Below are positions 26,984 through 37,792 of a stretch of 64,000 nucleotides of DNA, piece after piece. Source of the stretch: Amycolatopsis alkalitolerans. GTDB taxonomy: Bacteria > Actinomycetota > Actinomycetes > Mycobacteriales > Pseudonocardiaceae. The notes below the pieces were generated by a model that saw only the letters and a program-made list of their open reading frames with translations, was not told where the DNA came from and did no database searches. Location of the stretch: the NCBI RefSeq assembly GCF_006152065.1, contig NZ_VDFW01000009.1, positions 62,001 through 126,000 of the forward strand. Reading direction: 5' to 3'. Within the stretch, counting starts at the first letter, position 1, and the number at the start of each line of letters is the position of its first letter. Position numbers and translations under genes: made by a program.

Positions 26984-28403
26984 CGAGGTCGTCGGGACCT
27001 ATCCGGTGCACACCGCCGAGCAGGTCCACGAAACCGTCGAACTCGCGCGCGTGGCCGCCGGCTGGTGGGCCTCGCTCGGGTTCGACGGCCGGCGCGCCCG
27101 CCTGCTGCGCTGGGCCGCGCACGTGACCCGGCACCTGGACGAGCTGTGCGCGGTCGTTCAGGCCGAGAACGGCAAGCCCCACGGGGACGCGCAGCTGGAG
27201 GCGATCCTCGCGATCGAGCACATCGCCTGGGCCGCCCGGCACGCGCCGAAGATCCTCGGCCGCCGGCGCCGCTCGCCCGGGCTGTTGCTCGGCAACCACA
27301 CGGCTTCGGTCGAGTACCAGCCGCTGGGCGTGATCGGCGTGATCGGGCCGTGGAACTACCCGGTCTACACACCGATGGGCTCGATCACCTACGCGCTCGC
27401 CGCGGGCAACGCCGTCGTCTTCAAGCCCAGCGAGTTCACCCCGGGCGTCGGCAAGTGGCTCGTCGACTCCTTCGCCGAGGTCGTCGGCGAGCAGCCGGTG
27501 TTCCAGCTGGTGACCGGGTTCGGCGCGACCGGGGCGGCGCTGGTTTCGGCGGGGGTGGACAAGATCGCGTTCACCGGCTCGACCGCGACCGGCAAGAAGA
27601 TCATGGCCGCGGCGGCGGAGACCCTCACGCCCGTCGTGATCGAGGCCGGCGGCAAGGACGCGCTCATCGTGGACAGCGATGCCGATCTGACGGCCGCCGC
27701 GGAAGCCGCGGTGTGGGGAGCGTTCTCCAACTCCGGCCAGACCTGCGTCGGCGTCGAGCGGGTGTACGTGCACGAGAACGTCTACGACAGCTTCGTCGAC
27801 AAGGTCGTGGAGCTGACCGGGAAGGTCCGGCCCGGCACGGAGTACGGCCCGATCACGATGCCCGCGCAGCTCGAGGTCATCCGCCGCCATATCGCGGACG
27901 CGCTCGCACACGGAGGGCGCGCCCTCACCGGCGGCAAAGTGGGCGAGCGGTACGTGGAGCCGACGGTGCTGGTCGACGTGCCGGAGGATTCCGAAGCCAT
28001 CCTCGAGGAGACCTTCGGCCCGACGATGACGGTGGCGAAGGTGCGTGACATGGACGAGGCCGTCGAAAAGGCCAACGCCACCCGCTACGGCCTGGGCTCG
28101 ACAGTGTTCTCCAAGCGGCGCGGCGCCGCCATCGCCGCCCGGCTCAAAGCCGGGATGACCTCGGTCAACGCCCCGTTCTCGTTCACCGGGATCGGCTCGC
28201 TGCCCTTCGGCGGGGTCGGCGACTCGGGCTTCGGGCGGATCCACGGCCCGGAAGGCCTTCGCGAGTTCGCCAGGCCGAAAGCCGTGGCTCGGCAGCGGTT
28301 CGCCGTGCCGCTCAAGCTGACGACCTTCAGCCGCACCGAAAAGACCGACAAGCTCGTCGCCAGGCTCGTCACGCTCAGGTATGGACGGCACAAAAATGGG
28401 TAA
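26928..28403 (+). CDS. Aldehyde dehydrogenase family protein
   Basis: A 491-residue NAD(P)-dependent aldehyde dehydrogenase. The catalytic region shows VIEAGGKDALIVDSDADL (general-base Glu) and GAFSNSGQTCVGVERVYVHE (nucleophile Cys). NAD motifs include GPWNYPVYTP, VFKPSEFTPG and ITGS-type IAFTGSTATGKKI. Closest in flavour to succinate-semialdehyde or coniferyl/benzaldehyde dehydrogenases; the substrate cannot be assigned. ATG 26928 (MTAVEVGQD) has GGAG nine bases upstream, inside the MFS gene. The C-terminal extension after SRTEKTDKL is basic and specific to this subgroup. Confidence 0.93.
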   Translation: MTAVEVGQDTFDSLNPATDEVVGTYPVHTAEQVHETVELARVAAGWWASLGFDGRRARLLRWAAHVTRHLDELCAVVQAENGKPHGDAQLEAILAIEHIAWAARHAPKILGRRRRSPGLLLGNHTASVEYQPLGVIGVIGPWNYPVYTPMGSITYALAAGNAVVFKPSEFTPGVGKWLVDSFAEVVGEQPVFQLVTGFGATGAALVSAGVDKIAFTGSTATGKKIMAAAAETLTPVVIEAGGKDALIVDSDADLTAAAEAAVWGAFSNSGQTCVGVERVYVHENVYDSFVDKVVELTGKVRPGTEYGPITMPAQLEVIRRHIADALAHGGRALTGGKVGERYVEPTVLVDVPEDSEAILEETFGPTMTVAKVRDMDEAVEKANATRYGLGSTVFSKRRGAAIAARLKAGMTSVNAPFSFTGIGSLPFGGVGDSGFGRIHGPEGLREFARPKAVARQRFAVPLKLTTFSRTEKTDKLVARLVTLRYGRHKNG

Positions 28404-28411
28404 CCAGATGT

Positions 28412-28837
28412 ATGGCTACCTTGCGAACCATAACCGGAATTATGGCGGGAGCAGCGGCTTTGGGCGCACTCGGACTCGCCGCACCGGCGGCTCAGGCCTC
28501 GACGACGCCGTGTGAACCGCAGGCGAAGGCCTGTGTACAGCTGAGCACCGGGAAGGCGTGGTTGCGGGGCAACGGCCCGGTGCCGGCGACGCCGGGGCTG
28601 CCGAAGTACCCGACGCCGAAGGGGATCTTCCACGTCAAGTACAAGGACATCGACCACTACAGCAAGGAATTCAACGGTCCGATGCCCTACTCGGTGTTCT
28701 TCACCACCACGGGCGTGGCCTTCCACGAGGGCAGCCTGAAGCAGATGTCGCATGGCTGCGTGCATCTGTCCCATCGCGACGCGGTGAACTTCTACCATCA
28801 GCTCCACCCTGGCGACGAGGTCCAGGTGGTCGCGTAG
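28412..28837 (+). CDS. Secreted L,D-transpeptidase (YkuD domain)
   Basis: 141 residues with a signal peptide (MATLRTITGIMAGAAALGALGLAAPAAQA). The YkuD catalytic motif is H105 (VAFHEGS) and HGCVHLS with nucleophile Cys116, for meso-Dap 3-3 cross-linking or attachment chemistry in peptidoglycan. The protein is small and lacks a separate wall-binding domain. Cys34 and Cys41 may form a disulfide. Start ATG 28412 is 8 bp after the aldehyde dehydrogenase stop, so it may be in that transcript. Its stop is directly followed by the IclR operator. Confidence 0.92.
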   Translation: MATLRTITGIMAGAAALGALGLAAPAAQASTTPCEPQAKACVQLSTGKAWLRGNGPVPATPGLPKYPTPKGIFHVKYKDIDHYSKEFNGPMPYSVFFTTTGVAFHEGSLKQMSHGCVHLSHRDAVNFYHQLHPGDEVQVVA

Positions 28838-28838
28838 C

Positions 28839-28854
28839 GTCCGATATTTCGGAC
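28839..28854. promoter_or_regulatory. IclR operator, copy 1
   Basis: A perfect dyad GTCCGA-TATT-TCGGAC located 19 bp before the iclR-family ATG at 28874. An almost identical site (one base changed) lies at 30504-30519 in front of the convergent U32-like gene, which supports a shared regulator. Confidence 0.7.
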
Positions 28855-28873
28855 GGCCGGGTATCGTGGCGTC

Positions 28874-29644
28874 ATGCCACGCCTCGTCCCGGCCGTCCAG
28901 CGCGCGGCCGACGTGCTCGAACTGTTCCTCGGCCCGGACGCTCGCCTGTCCGCGGCCGAGATCGTCGAGCGGCTGGGGCTGCCCCGGTCCACCGCGCACG
29001 AACTGCTGACCACCTTGGCCGCCCGCCGGTACCTGGACCGTGAGGTGGGCGAGGAGACGACGTACTCGCTCGGGCCGGTGTTGCTGGAACTGGGGTCCCG
29101 GTACCAACGGCGGCTGGAGTTCGCGAAGGAAGCGGACGCCGCCGCGCGGTCCGTCGCGGCGCAGTGCGGAGAGACCGTGCACGTCGGGGTGCTCGACGGG
29201 CTCGACGTCGTCTATGTGTCCAAAATAGATTCGGTCCATTCGGTGCGGCTGATCTCGGAGGTCGGTCGGCGGCTGCCCGCACACTGCACCGCGGTCGGCA
29301 AGGTGCTGCTCGCCGGACTCTCCCCGGAGGAGCTGGGCGCACGCCTGAAGGGACGGAAACTGGCCGCGCTGACGGAAAGCAGTATCACCTCGCGGCCCGC
29401 TCTGCTTGCTCAACTCGACGAGGTGCGCCGCACCGGCATCGCGCACGAACGCGGCGAGTCCAATCCGGACGCGGGGTGCGTCGCCGCGCCGGTGGCCGAC
29501 GCGCGCGGCGACTGGGTGGCGGCCATGAGCATCTCGATCCCGACCTCGCGGCATTCCGAAGAGGCCTGGCAGCGCTGGGAAAAGCTGGTGCGCGAGGGCG
29601 CCGCGCGGCTAACCCGCCGCCTTGGCGGAGTACCGGTCGAGTAG
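28874..29644 (+). CDS. IclR family transcriptional regulator
   Basis: 256 residues. The N-terminal winged helix is RAADVLELFLGPDARLSAAEIVERLGLPRSTAHELLTTLAARRYLDR; the C-terminal effector domain carries the IclR pattern AHCTAVGKVLLAGLSPEEL and HERGESNPDAGCVAAPVADARGDWVAAMSISIPTSR. IclR proteins usually autoregulate and control a nearby catabolic gene. The dyad at 28839 fits autoregulation, and the matching dyad at 30504 makes the convergent U32-like gene the likely target. Its 3' end overlaps that gene by 36 bp. Confidence 0.93.
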   Translation: MPRLVPAVQRAADVLELFLGPDARLSAAEIVERLGLPRSTAHELLTTLAARRYLDREVGEETTYSLGPVLLELGSRYQRRLEFAKEADAAARSVAAQCGETVHVGVLDGLDVVYVSKIDSVHSVRLISEVGRRLPAHCTAVGKVLLAGLSPEELGARLKGRKLAALTESSITSRPALLAQLDEVRRTGIAHERGESNPDAGCVAAPVADARGDWVAAMSISIPTSRHSEEAWQRWEKLVREGAARLTRRLGGVPVE

Positions 29645-30490
29645 TTCGAGCCCGATCTCCGCGCGCCGCACCCGCTCGCGGCTCAGCGCGACCGCGGTCG
29701 GGGTGAGGTGCGTGCCGCTCGGATAGATGTTGGGGGCGTTGCGCAGCCCGAACTTCAGGTACACCGGGGCGGCGACGCGCACGATCTCGGCGATCTCGAA
29801 ATGCCGCACGAACCCGCCGAGATCGTCGGGCGCCTCGACGTAGATGTCGAGCGGGATGTCGATCGCCGCCCGGATCGCGGCCAGCTGCGCGAGGCTCAGG
29901 TCGGTGGGCACGTTGTACGTCGTGGCGCCGGCCTGCTCGGCGAGCCGGATCGACGCCGGGTTCGCGAGTCCCATCTGGACACTGACCTTGAACTTGAGGT
30001 CCCCCGGCAACTCGCCCTCAGCCCGCATCCGCGCCGCGACGGTCAGCACGCCGAGGTCGGTGACCAGCACGCTGCGGATCCCGGCCTCCGTGGTGCGCCG
30101 GATGTCCTCCAGCACGTGGACAAGCTGCTCGGTGCCACGGGCCTGTGCCGCGACCGGGCCGGTGAGCGACGCCGCCCCGGTGTCCCACGCCGCGACCGGC
30201 CGCGAGAACAGGCACACCTCGATGCCGCGGGCGCGCTCGAAGGCGACGATGTCGGCAAGCTCACGTTGGGTCAGCAGCATCCCGCCGCTGCCCTGCGACA
30301 CCCGGTCGACGGTGATCCCGCGAGCGTCGGCCTCGCTGTACACGGCCTCCAGCGCCTCCGGCCCTTCGACGCTCGGGATCTCGACGCGGTACTGGGCGCC
30401 ATCAGGGAACCTCTTCGTGCTGGACGGCAGCTCGGCGAGGTCCCCGCCGGGCAGGCCGAGCGAGCGCAGGAAGTCACGGGTTCTGTGCAC
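29609..30490 (-). CDS. Peptidase U32-like TIM-barrel protein
   Basis: About 293 residues. The sequence VHVLEDIRRTTEAGIRSVLVTDLGVLTVAARM, VSVQMGLANPASIRLAEQAGATTYNVPTDLSLAQLAAIR and DIYVEAPDDLGGF shows the repeated beta/alpha pattern of U32-family proteins, several of which act in RNA or ubiquinone hydroxylation rather than proteolysis; the reaction here is unknown. The open frame reaches 30568, but GTG 30490 is chosen because the operator dyad (30504-30519) would otherwise lie inside the coding region and VHRTRDFLRSLGLPGG begins the conserved part. Regulated by the convergent IclR protein (inference). Confidence 0.72.
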   Translation of the reverse strand: MHRTRDFLRSLGLPGGDLAELPSSTKRFPDGAQYRVEIPSVEGPEALEAVYSEADARGITVDRVSQGSGGMLLTQRELADIVAFERARGIEVCLFSRPVAAWDTGAASLTGPVAAQARGTEQLVHVLEDIRRTTEAGIRSVLVTDLGVLTVAARMRAEGELPGDLKFKVSVQMGLANPASIRLAEQAGATTYNVPTDLSLAQLAAIRAAIDIPLDIYVEAPDDLGGFVRHFEIAEIVRVAAPVYLKFGLRNAPNIYPSGTHLTPTAVALSRERVRRAEIGLELLDRYSAKAAG

Positions 30491-30503
30491 TGACGCAACC
30501 GCC

Positions 30504-30519
30504 GTTCGATATTTCGGAC
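30504..30519. promoter_or_regulatory. IclR operator, copy 2
   Basis: GTTCGA-TATT-TCGGAC differs by one base from the perfect dyad at 28839-28854. It lies 13 bp upstream of the proposed GTG start of the U32-like gene, a position where a bound IclR protein would block or activate its promoter. Confidence 0.65.
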
Positions 30520-30627
30520 ACGATTCGCTATCACAGACGAGACTAGGAACAGCGGGCGGCGCGGTCAAGGATGTGGGCTACTCTCTATAAGTACCGCCCT
30601 ACCTGCGAAGACATGGGAGCCCCCGCC

Positions 30628-30864
30628 GTGGCCCGAGTCGTGGTCGACGTCATGCCCAAACCCGAGATCCTGGACCCGCAAGGCCAGGCCGTGGCAGGTG
30701 CCCTGCCGCGGCTGGGCTTCACCGGGGTGACCGAGGTCCGGCAGGGCAAGCATTTCGAGCTCGAGGTCGACGACTCGGTCGACGACGAGACGCTGGCGAA
30801 GATCGCCGAGGGGTTCCTCGCGAACCCGGTGATCGAGGAGTGGACCGTTCGGAGGCTGTCGTGA
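30628..30864 (+). CDS. purS: Phosphoribosylformylglycinamidine synthase subunit PurS
   Basis: The 78-residue small subunit of the PurSQL complex, needed to bridge PurQ and PurL in ATP- and glutamine-dependent FGAM synthesis. The sequence [31 protein letters not shown] and KHFELEVDD is typical. The frame opens upstream, but GTG 30628 gives the family N-terminus and has GGGAG 10 nt before it. Its TGA overlaps the GTG of a 25-codon ORF, which separates it from purQ. Confidence 0.95.
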   Translation: MARVVVDVMPKPEILDPQGQAVAGALPRLGFTGVTEVRQGKHFELEVDDSVDDETLAKIAEGFLANPVIEEWTVRRLS

Positions 30865-30938
30865 GCGACAATGGCGAAGCCCCGGTCACGACCGCCGACC
30901 GGGTGCGGGTGTCCCGCAAGGCACGGAGGCTGTCGTGA
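30850..30938 (+). repeat. Direct repeat bounding a 74-bp insert between purS and purQ
   Basis: CGGAGGCTGTCGTGA occurs at 30850-30864 and again at 30924-30938. The first copy holds the purS stop, the second the purQ ribosome-binding site and start. The 74-bp offset is not a multiple of three. The arrangement looks like a duplicated purS-purQ junction. Confidence 0.85.
30861..30938 (+). CDS. 25-codon micro-ORF between purS and purQ
   Basis: GTG 30861 to TGA 30936-30938. It starts by GTGA overlap with purS and ends by GTGA overlap with purQ, so ribosomes could pass through all three. Residues include [20 protein letters not shown], ending RRLS, the same last four residues as PurS because of the repeated junction. 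GGAGG stands at 30851-30855, 5 nt upstream. It may have no protein function and merely keep coupling between purS and purQ. Whether it is conserved in relatives decides its status. Confidence 0.45.
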   Translation: MSDNGEAPVTTADRVRVSRKARRLS

Positions 30939-31609
30939 AGATCGGTGTGATCACGTTCCCCGGCACGCTCGACGACGTCGATGCGGCCCGCGCGGTCCGG
31001 TACGCCGACGCCGAAGCCGTGTCGCTGTGGCACGCCGACGAGGACCTGCGCGAGGTCGACGCGGTGATCGTGCCCGGCGGCTTCTCCTACGGTGACTACC
31101 TGCGCTGCGGCGCGATCGCCCGGTTCGCACCGGTGATGAACTCGGTCGTCGAGGCGGCCGGGAAGGGCATGCCGGTCCTCGGCATCTGCAACGGTTTCCA
31201 GATCCTGTGCGAGGCCGGGCTGCTGCCGGGAGCGCTGGTGCGCAACGAGAACCTGCACTTCGTGTGCCGCGACCAGTGGCTGCGGGTGGAGAACAACGCG
31301 ACCACGTGGACCACTCGCTACGAAAAGGGCGCGGAGATCCTGATCCCGCTGAAGTCCGGCGAGGGCTGTTACGTCGCCGACCAGTCCACTTTGGATGAAC
31401 TGGAGGGCGAGGGCCGGGTGGTGTTCCGGTACGTGGGCGTGAACCCGAACGGCTCGCGCAACGACATCGCGGGCGTCACCAGCGCGAACGGGCGGGTGGT
31501 CGGTCTGATGCCGCATCCGGAGCACGCGATCGACGCGCTCACGGGGCCGTCTGACGACGGGCTCGGGATGTTCTACTCGGCCGTCGACGCCCTGGTCGCC
31601 AGCGCCTGA
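30935..31609 (+). CDS. purQ: Phosphoribosylformylglycinamidine synthase subunit PurQ (glutaminase)
   Basis: 224-residue class I glutamine amidotransferase that supplies ammonia to PurL. The nucleophile is Cys85 in [11 protein letters not shown]; the C-terminal His-Glu pair is in [28 protein letters not shown] and [17 protein letters not shown] are family signatures. GTG 30935 overlaps the micro-ORF stop and has GGAGG at 30925-30929, 5 nt upstream. Contains a TCCA-N3-TGGA copy at 31385. PurL lies 3.4 kb further on, beyond an inserted ABC exporter pair on the other strand. Confidence 0.96.
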   Translation: MKIGVITFPGTLDDVDAARAVRYADAEAVSLWHADEDLREVDAVIVPGGFSYGDYLRCGAIARFAPVMNSVVEAAGKGMPVLGICNGFQILCEAGLLPGALVRNENLHFVCRDQWLRVENNATTWTTRYEKGAEILIPLKSGEGCYVADQSTLDELEGEGRVVFRYVGVNPNGSRNDIAGVTSANGRVVGLMPHPEHAIDALTGPSDDGLGMFYSAVDALVASA

Positions 31610-31628
31610 GCCCGCCGCGGGCGCCAGG

Positions 31629-33356
31629 TCACACGGCCACCGCCGCGGCGCGGACCAGGGAGGCGTACGCGCCGCCGGCGGCCAGTAGCTCCGGGTGCGA
31701 GCCCAGCTCGGTGATCCGCCCGTCCTCGAGCACGGCCACGCGGTCGGCCGCGGCCGCGGTGTGCAGCCGGTGCGCGATCGCGATCACGGTCCGGCCTTCG
31801 AGTACGCCGTTCAGGGAGCGTTCCAGCTGCCGTGCCGACGAGGTGTCCAGCAGTGACGTCGCCTCGTCGAGGACCACCGTGTGCGGGTCGGCCAGCACCA
31901 CTCGGGCCAGCGCGAGCTGCTGCGCCACCGCGGCCGGCACCGCCAGAGCACCCGCGCCGAGCCGGGTACCGAGCCCGTCGGGCAGGCCGGCGAACCAGCC
32001 GGTCAGGCCGGTGGCGTCCAGCGCCCGCGCCAGATCCGCGTCGCTCCACTCGCCCGCGGGGAGCGTCAGGTTCTCCCTCAGGGTGCCGGCGAACACGTGG
32101 TGCTCCTGCGTCAGCAACAGCACCTCGCCGCGCAGCACGTCCTCGGCCAGTGCCGAAACCTCCGCGCCACCGACGGTCACCGAACCCGAATGCGGCGCCG
32201 CGACCCCGGCCAGCAACCGGCCCAGGGTCGACTTACCCGCACCCGACGGTCCGACGATCGCGAGCCGCTCGCCAGGCGGGATCCGCAGGTCGATCCCGTG
32301 CAGCACTTCCCGGCCGGCCGTGTAGCCGTAGCGCACGTCGCGCACCACCAGCTCCCGGCCGCGCGGCCGTCCGCGCCCGGTCCGCTCCGCGCCCCGGACA
32401 CCCAGCACCCGCCGCAAGGCCGTGCCCGAGACCAGCACGTCCTCGGTCCACCACAGCAGCTCCTCCAGCGGACCGGCGAGCGCCTGCAGGTACACGGCCA
32501 TCGTGGTGATGGTGCCGAGCCCGACCAGCCCGCGACTGTACGCCCACGCGCCCAGCAGGATCAGTACCGCGATGGGCAGCACCTGCGACAGCTGCACCCA
32601 GGGCACCCAGCGAACCGTCAGCCGCCGCAGCGCCAGCTCACCGTCGACCGCTCCGCCGAGCGTCCGCCGCCCGAGCGTGACCCGGCGCTCGATCTGGCCC
32701 AGCGCCTCGGCGGTACGCGCGCCGTCCGCCGTCTCGTGCAGGCCGCTCTGCACATCGGCCCAGGCGTCGAGCATCCGCTCGACCGTCGACGGGATGCGCG
32801 CCCAGTACCAGCGCGACGAGATGTACAGCAGCGGCACCGCGACCAGGAGCCCGAGCGACAGCAGCGGCGAGGTCACCACCATCGCGACCACGGTGGCCAG
32901 CACTGTCATCCCGGCGACGGCGATCTGCGGGAGCGCGTTGCGTACCGCGTGGTCGATCCGGCCGGCGTCCGTGGTCGCCCGGCTCAGCAGGTCGCCCGTG
33001 CCCGCCGCCTCGACCGTGCTCAGCGGCAGCCGCAGCGACTCCCCGACGAACCGTTCCCTGGTCTCGGCCAGGATCCGCTCGCCGAGCATGCCGGCGTGCA
33101 CCCGCGCGGTCCGCTTCAGCGCCGCCTGCACCAGCAGCAGCACCACGAACAGCAGCGCGGGCAGCTCGATGTCCACGCGTCCGGACGCGACCGAGTCGAC
33201 CAGGTAGCCCAGGATCTGCGGACCCGCGAGCCCGGCCACCGCGGCCAGGCTGAACAGCCCGATCACCGTGATGAACGCTCTTCGATGCGCGCGCAGCGCC
33301 ACGCGCAGCCACTGCCTGGCCGCCCGCGCCGTCGCGAGCGGCAGCCTCACCGGCAC
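31629..33356 (-). CDS. ABC exporter half-transporter with intact Walker A but lost signature motif
   Basis: 575 residues: six-helix transmembrane domain (about 25-310) and a C-terminal nucleotide-binding domain. Walker A is GPSGAGKST (369-377), Walker B TVVLDEATSLLD (Asp497, Glu498), and the H-loop His529 (IAIAHR) is present. The LSGGQ signature, expected near 471-477, reads LAVPAAV and is lost. The preceding gene, overlapping by 10 bp, encodes the complementary half. Likely a heterodimeric exporter with one working ATP site; cargo unknown. Confidence 0.9.
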   Translation of the reverse strand: MPVRLPLATARAARQWLRVALRAHRRAFITVIGLFSLAAVAGLAGPQILGYLVDSVASGRVDIELPALLFVVLLLVQAALKRTARVHAGMLGERILAETRERFVGESLRLPLSTVEAAGTGDLLSRATTDAGRIDHAVRNALPQIAVAGMTVLATVVAMVVTSPLLSLGLLVAVPLLYISSRWYWARIPSTVERMLDAWADVQSGLHETADGARTAEALGQIERRVTLGRRTLGGAVDGELALRRLTVRWVPWVQLSQVLPIAVLILLGAWAYSRGLVGLGTITTMAVYLQALAGPLEELLWWTEDVLVSGTALRRVLGVRGAERTGRGRPRGRELVVRDVRYGYTAGREVLHGIDLRIPPGERLAIVGPSGAGKSTLGRLLAGVAAPHSGSVTVGGAEVSALAEDVLRGEVLLLTQEHHVFAGTLRENLTLPAGEWSDADLARALDATGLTGWFAGLPDGLGTRLGAGALAVPAAVAQQLALARVVLADPHTVVLDEATSLLDTSSARQLERSLNGVLEGRTVIAIAHRLHTAAAADRVAVLEDGRITELGSHPELLAAGGAYASLVRAAAVAV

Positions 33357-34921
33357 GAGATCACCTCATCCGCCACGAGAGTCCACAATGGACTCTCGGT
33401 GAACACCACCGTCGTCTTTCCGCGGCGCAGCTCCGCGATCCGCTCGGTGATCCGCGCCTCGGTGTGCGTGTCGACCGCCGAAGTCGGCTCGTCGAGCAGG
33501 AGCGTGTCCGCGTCCAGCGAGAGCGCGCGGGCCAGGCTCAGTCGCTGGCGCTGACCACCGGACACCTCGCGGCCGCGTTCGCCGATCAACTCGTCGAGGC
33601 CGCCGGGGAAACCGGCCACGATGTCGTCCGCGTCGGCGGCCCGCAACGCGGACTCCGCGCGCTGCCCGGGCACCAGTTGCTCGCGCAGCGGACCGGAGAA
33701 CCACAGGTCCTGGTTGTGCGCGTAGACCACCCGGGCACGCAACTCGGCCAGGGATACATGATCCGCGGGCACGCCCGAGACCAGCACCTTCTCGCCGGGT
33801 GCGGGGTCGGCGAACCGGGCCATCCGCTCGGCGAGCGCCTCGGCCCGCGAACCCGCGTCGATCACGGTCAGCTTGCCGGCCACCGCGGTGAACCCGGTCT
33901 CGCTGTCGTGCAGTTCCAGCGGCCCCGCCGGCAGCGCGACCGGCTCTGCCGGCTCGGGCAGGGAGGGCCGCAGGCTCAGCACCCCGCAGATCTTCTTCGC
34001 CGACACCAGCGCCGAGGCCAGTGCTTCGGTGAACTCCGTCGCGGTGCTGACCGGCACCACGAGGAACGCCGAGGCGGCGTAGAAGGTGACCAGTTCACCC
34101 ACGCCGATCGTGCCCGCGGCCGCGAGCCGCGCGCCCAGGTAGGTGATGGCGACCGCGACCAGCCCCGGCAGCAGCACCTCGGCGGCCATCAGCCACGACT
34201 CGCTGCGGGCCACCTCGACCCCGGCGCGCCGCACGCGCTGGCTCGCCGCGCGGAACCGGTGGAGGAACTGCCGTTCCCCGCCGACGCCGCGAAGGATCCG
34301 CAGGCCCGACACGATGTCCGAGGCGATGCCGTTGACCTCCGAGAGCTCGTCGCGCTGGACGCCCTTGCGCTTCTGCAGCGGCGCGATCAGCCGTCCCATG
34401 CTCAGCACCGCGAGCGGCACGCCCACCATCGCGACCGCGCCGAGCAGCGGCGAGAGGAACAGCAGGGCGACACCGACGACGAGGAACGCCACCGCCGCGC
34501 CGAACATCCGCCCGACCATCTCGATCGCGTTGCCGATCCGGCCGACGTCGCTGGAGGAGATCGCCATCACGTCACCGGTCGCGGCCTGTGCCCGCAGCGA
34601 CGCCCCCAGCCGCGCGGTGTGGTCGGCGACCACCCGCTGCGCCGTCGCCGCTCCGTGCAGCCACAACCCGTGCATCGCGTAGATCAGCCCGGTGACGAAC
34701 ACCGCCTGCACCACCGCGAGCCCCGCGATGAGACCGGCCTGCCCCCAGATCGGCCGCCCCGCCGCGACCGCGTCGACCGTGTTTCCCATCACGAGCGGCA
34801 GCAGCGCGGCGGGCAGCAGCGACACCGCGCCCAGCACACAGCCGGCCACAGCCAGCGAGGGCCGGGCCCTGAGCAGGGCGCCGAGGAAGCGCAAAGGGGT
34901 GAGCCGTGATGGCAGACGCAC
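33347..34921 (-). CDS. ABC exporter half-transporter with intact signature but lost Walker A
   Basis: About 524 residues: transmembrane domain (~10-290) and an NBD. The signature [15 protein letters not shown] (from 453) and Walker [13 protein letters not shown] (Asp477, Glu478) are intact. Walker A is absent: where GxSGxGKST should be, the protein reads DAGSRAEA (355-362), with Glu in place of Lys. The H-loop His is replaced (VFTESP, Ser510). This mirrors the defects of its partner. The frame continues upstream into purL; GTG 34921 is chosen as the last start before the transmembrane domain that avoids that gene. Divergent from purL. Confidence 0.85.
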   Translation of the reverse strand: MRLPSRLTPLRFLGALLRARPSLAVAGCVLGAVSLLPAALLPLVMGNTVDAVAAGRPIWGQAGLIAGLAVVQAVFVTGLIYAMHGLWLHGAATAQRVVADHTARLGASLRAQAATGDVMAISSSDVGRIGNAIEMVGRMFGAAVAFLVVGVALLFLSPLLGAVAMVGVPLAVLSMGRLIAPLQKRKGVQRDELSEVNGIASDIVSGLRILRGVGGERQFLHRFRAASQRVRRAGVEVARSESWLMAAEVLLPGLVAVAITYLGARLAAAGTIGVGELVTFYAASAFLVVPVSTATEFTEALASALVSAKKICGVLSLRPSLPEPAEPVALPAGPLELHDSETGFTAVAGKLTVIDAGSRAEALAERMARFADPAPGEKVLVSGVPADHVSLAELRARVVYAHNQDLWFSGPLREQLVPGQRAESALRAADADDIVAGFPGGLDELIGERGREVSGGQRQRLSLARALSLDADTLLLDEPTSAVDTHTEARITERIAELRRGKTTVVFTESPLWTLVADEVISCR

Positions 34922-34988
34922 TCGCTCAACGGTATGGACCCGAAGTGTCCGAGGCGACCGATTTTCTCGCCCCGTTACCCTGGGGGGC

Positions 34989-37269
<2,281 letters not shown>

Positions 37270-37277
<8 letters not shown>

Positions 37278-37779
37278 GGGTCTTCTGCATGAGCAGGGTG
37301 TCCAGCCGGCGCCCGTGCTTGAACCCGACGCCGGTGAGGCGGCCGGCGTCGGTGAAACCGCGGCGGCGATGCAGGAACGGGGAGGGGTTTTGCGGTCCCG
37401 GGTCCGCGATCACGGCGATCACCTCGCGAATGCCCGCGTCCGCGCACCGCGCGAGCAGCTCGTCGAGCAGCCGGCCGCCGACGCCACGACCGGCGGCGGC
37501 GGGCGCGAGGTAGATCGAGTCCTCGACCGTGTACCGGTAGGCGGGGCGCGCCTTCCACGGTGAGCAGTAGGCGTAGCCGGCCACCTCGCCGTGTACGCGC
37601 GCGACGAGAAACGGCAGCCCGGCCTCGGTCACCGAGGCGAACCGCTGCTTCCACTCGGCGTCGTCCGGCGCGGTCAGCTCGAAGGTCGCCACGCTGTGCT
37701 GGACGTAGTGGGCGTAGATCTCCCCGATCGCCGCGAGATCTTCCGGTATCGCCGCTTCCACCATAGGAGAACTGTCCAT
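37270..37779 (-). CDS. GNAT acetyltransferase, phosphinothricin acetyltransferase-like
   Basis: 169 residues with the GNAT fold: [27 protein letters not shown], the acetyl-CoA loop [19 protein letters not shown], and a C-terminal [31 protein letters not shown] block shared with Pat/Bar-type N-acetyltransferases. A role in amine or toxin acetylation is likely; the substrate is not certain. ATG 37779 ([10 protein letters not shown]) is chosen because a TACTCT box lies 6 bp before it, consistent with a leaderless message; ATG 37764 is the alternative. Divergent from an XRE-cupin regulator 13 bp away. Confidence 0.85.
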
Positions 37780-37791
37780 TACTATAGAGTA
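37780..37791. promoter_or_regulatory. Overlapping divergent -10 boxes / regulator dyad
   Basis: TACTATAGAGTA is an interrupted dyad squeezed between two start codons only 13 bp apart. TACTAT on the plus strand lies 7 bp before ATG 37793, and TACTCT on the minus strand 6 bp before ATG 37779, so each could be the -10 of a leaderless transcript. The AT-rich sequence stands out from its surroundings. Confidence 0.55.
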
Positions 37792-37792
37792 C

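Noticed and set aside
33800-33900. A frameshift or sequence error removing Walker A from the ABC half-transporter
   Set aside because: The frame reads through with normal composition and intact downstream motifs, and the defect is mirrored by the partner's loss of the signature, so genuine degeneracy is more likely.
31881-34909. Two long plus-strand frames (557 and 481 codons) opposite the ABC genes
   Set aside because: Arg/Gln/His-rich text typical of complementary-strand shadows; the ABC genes explain the DNA.
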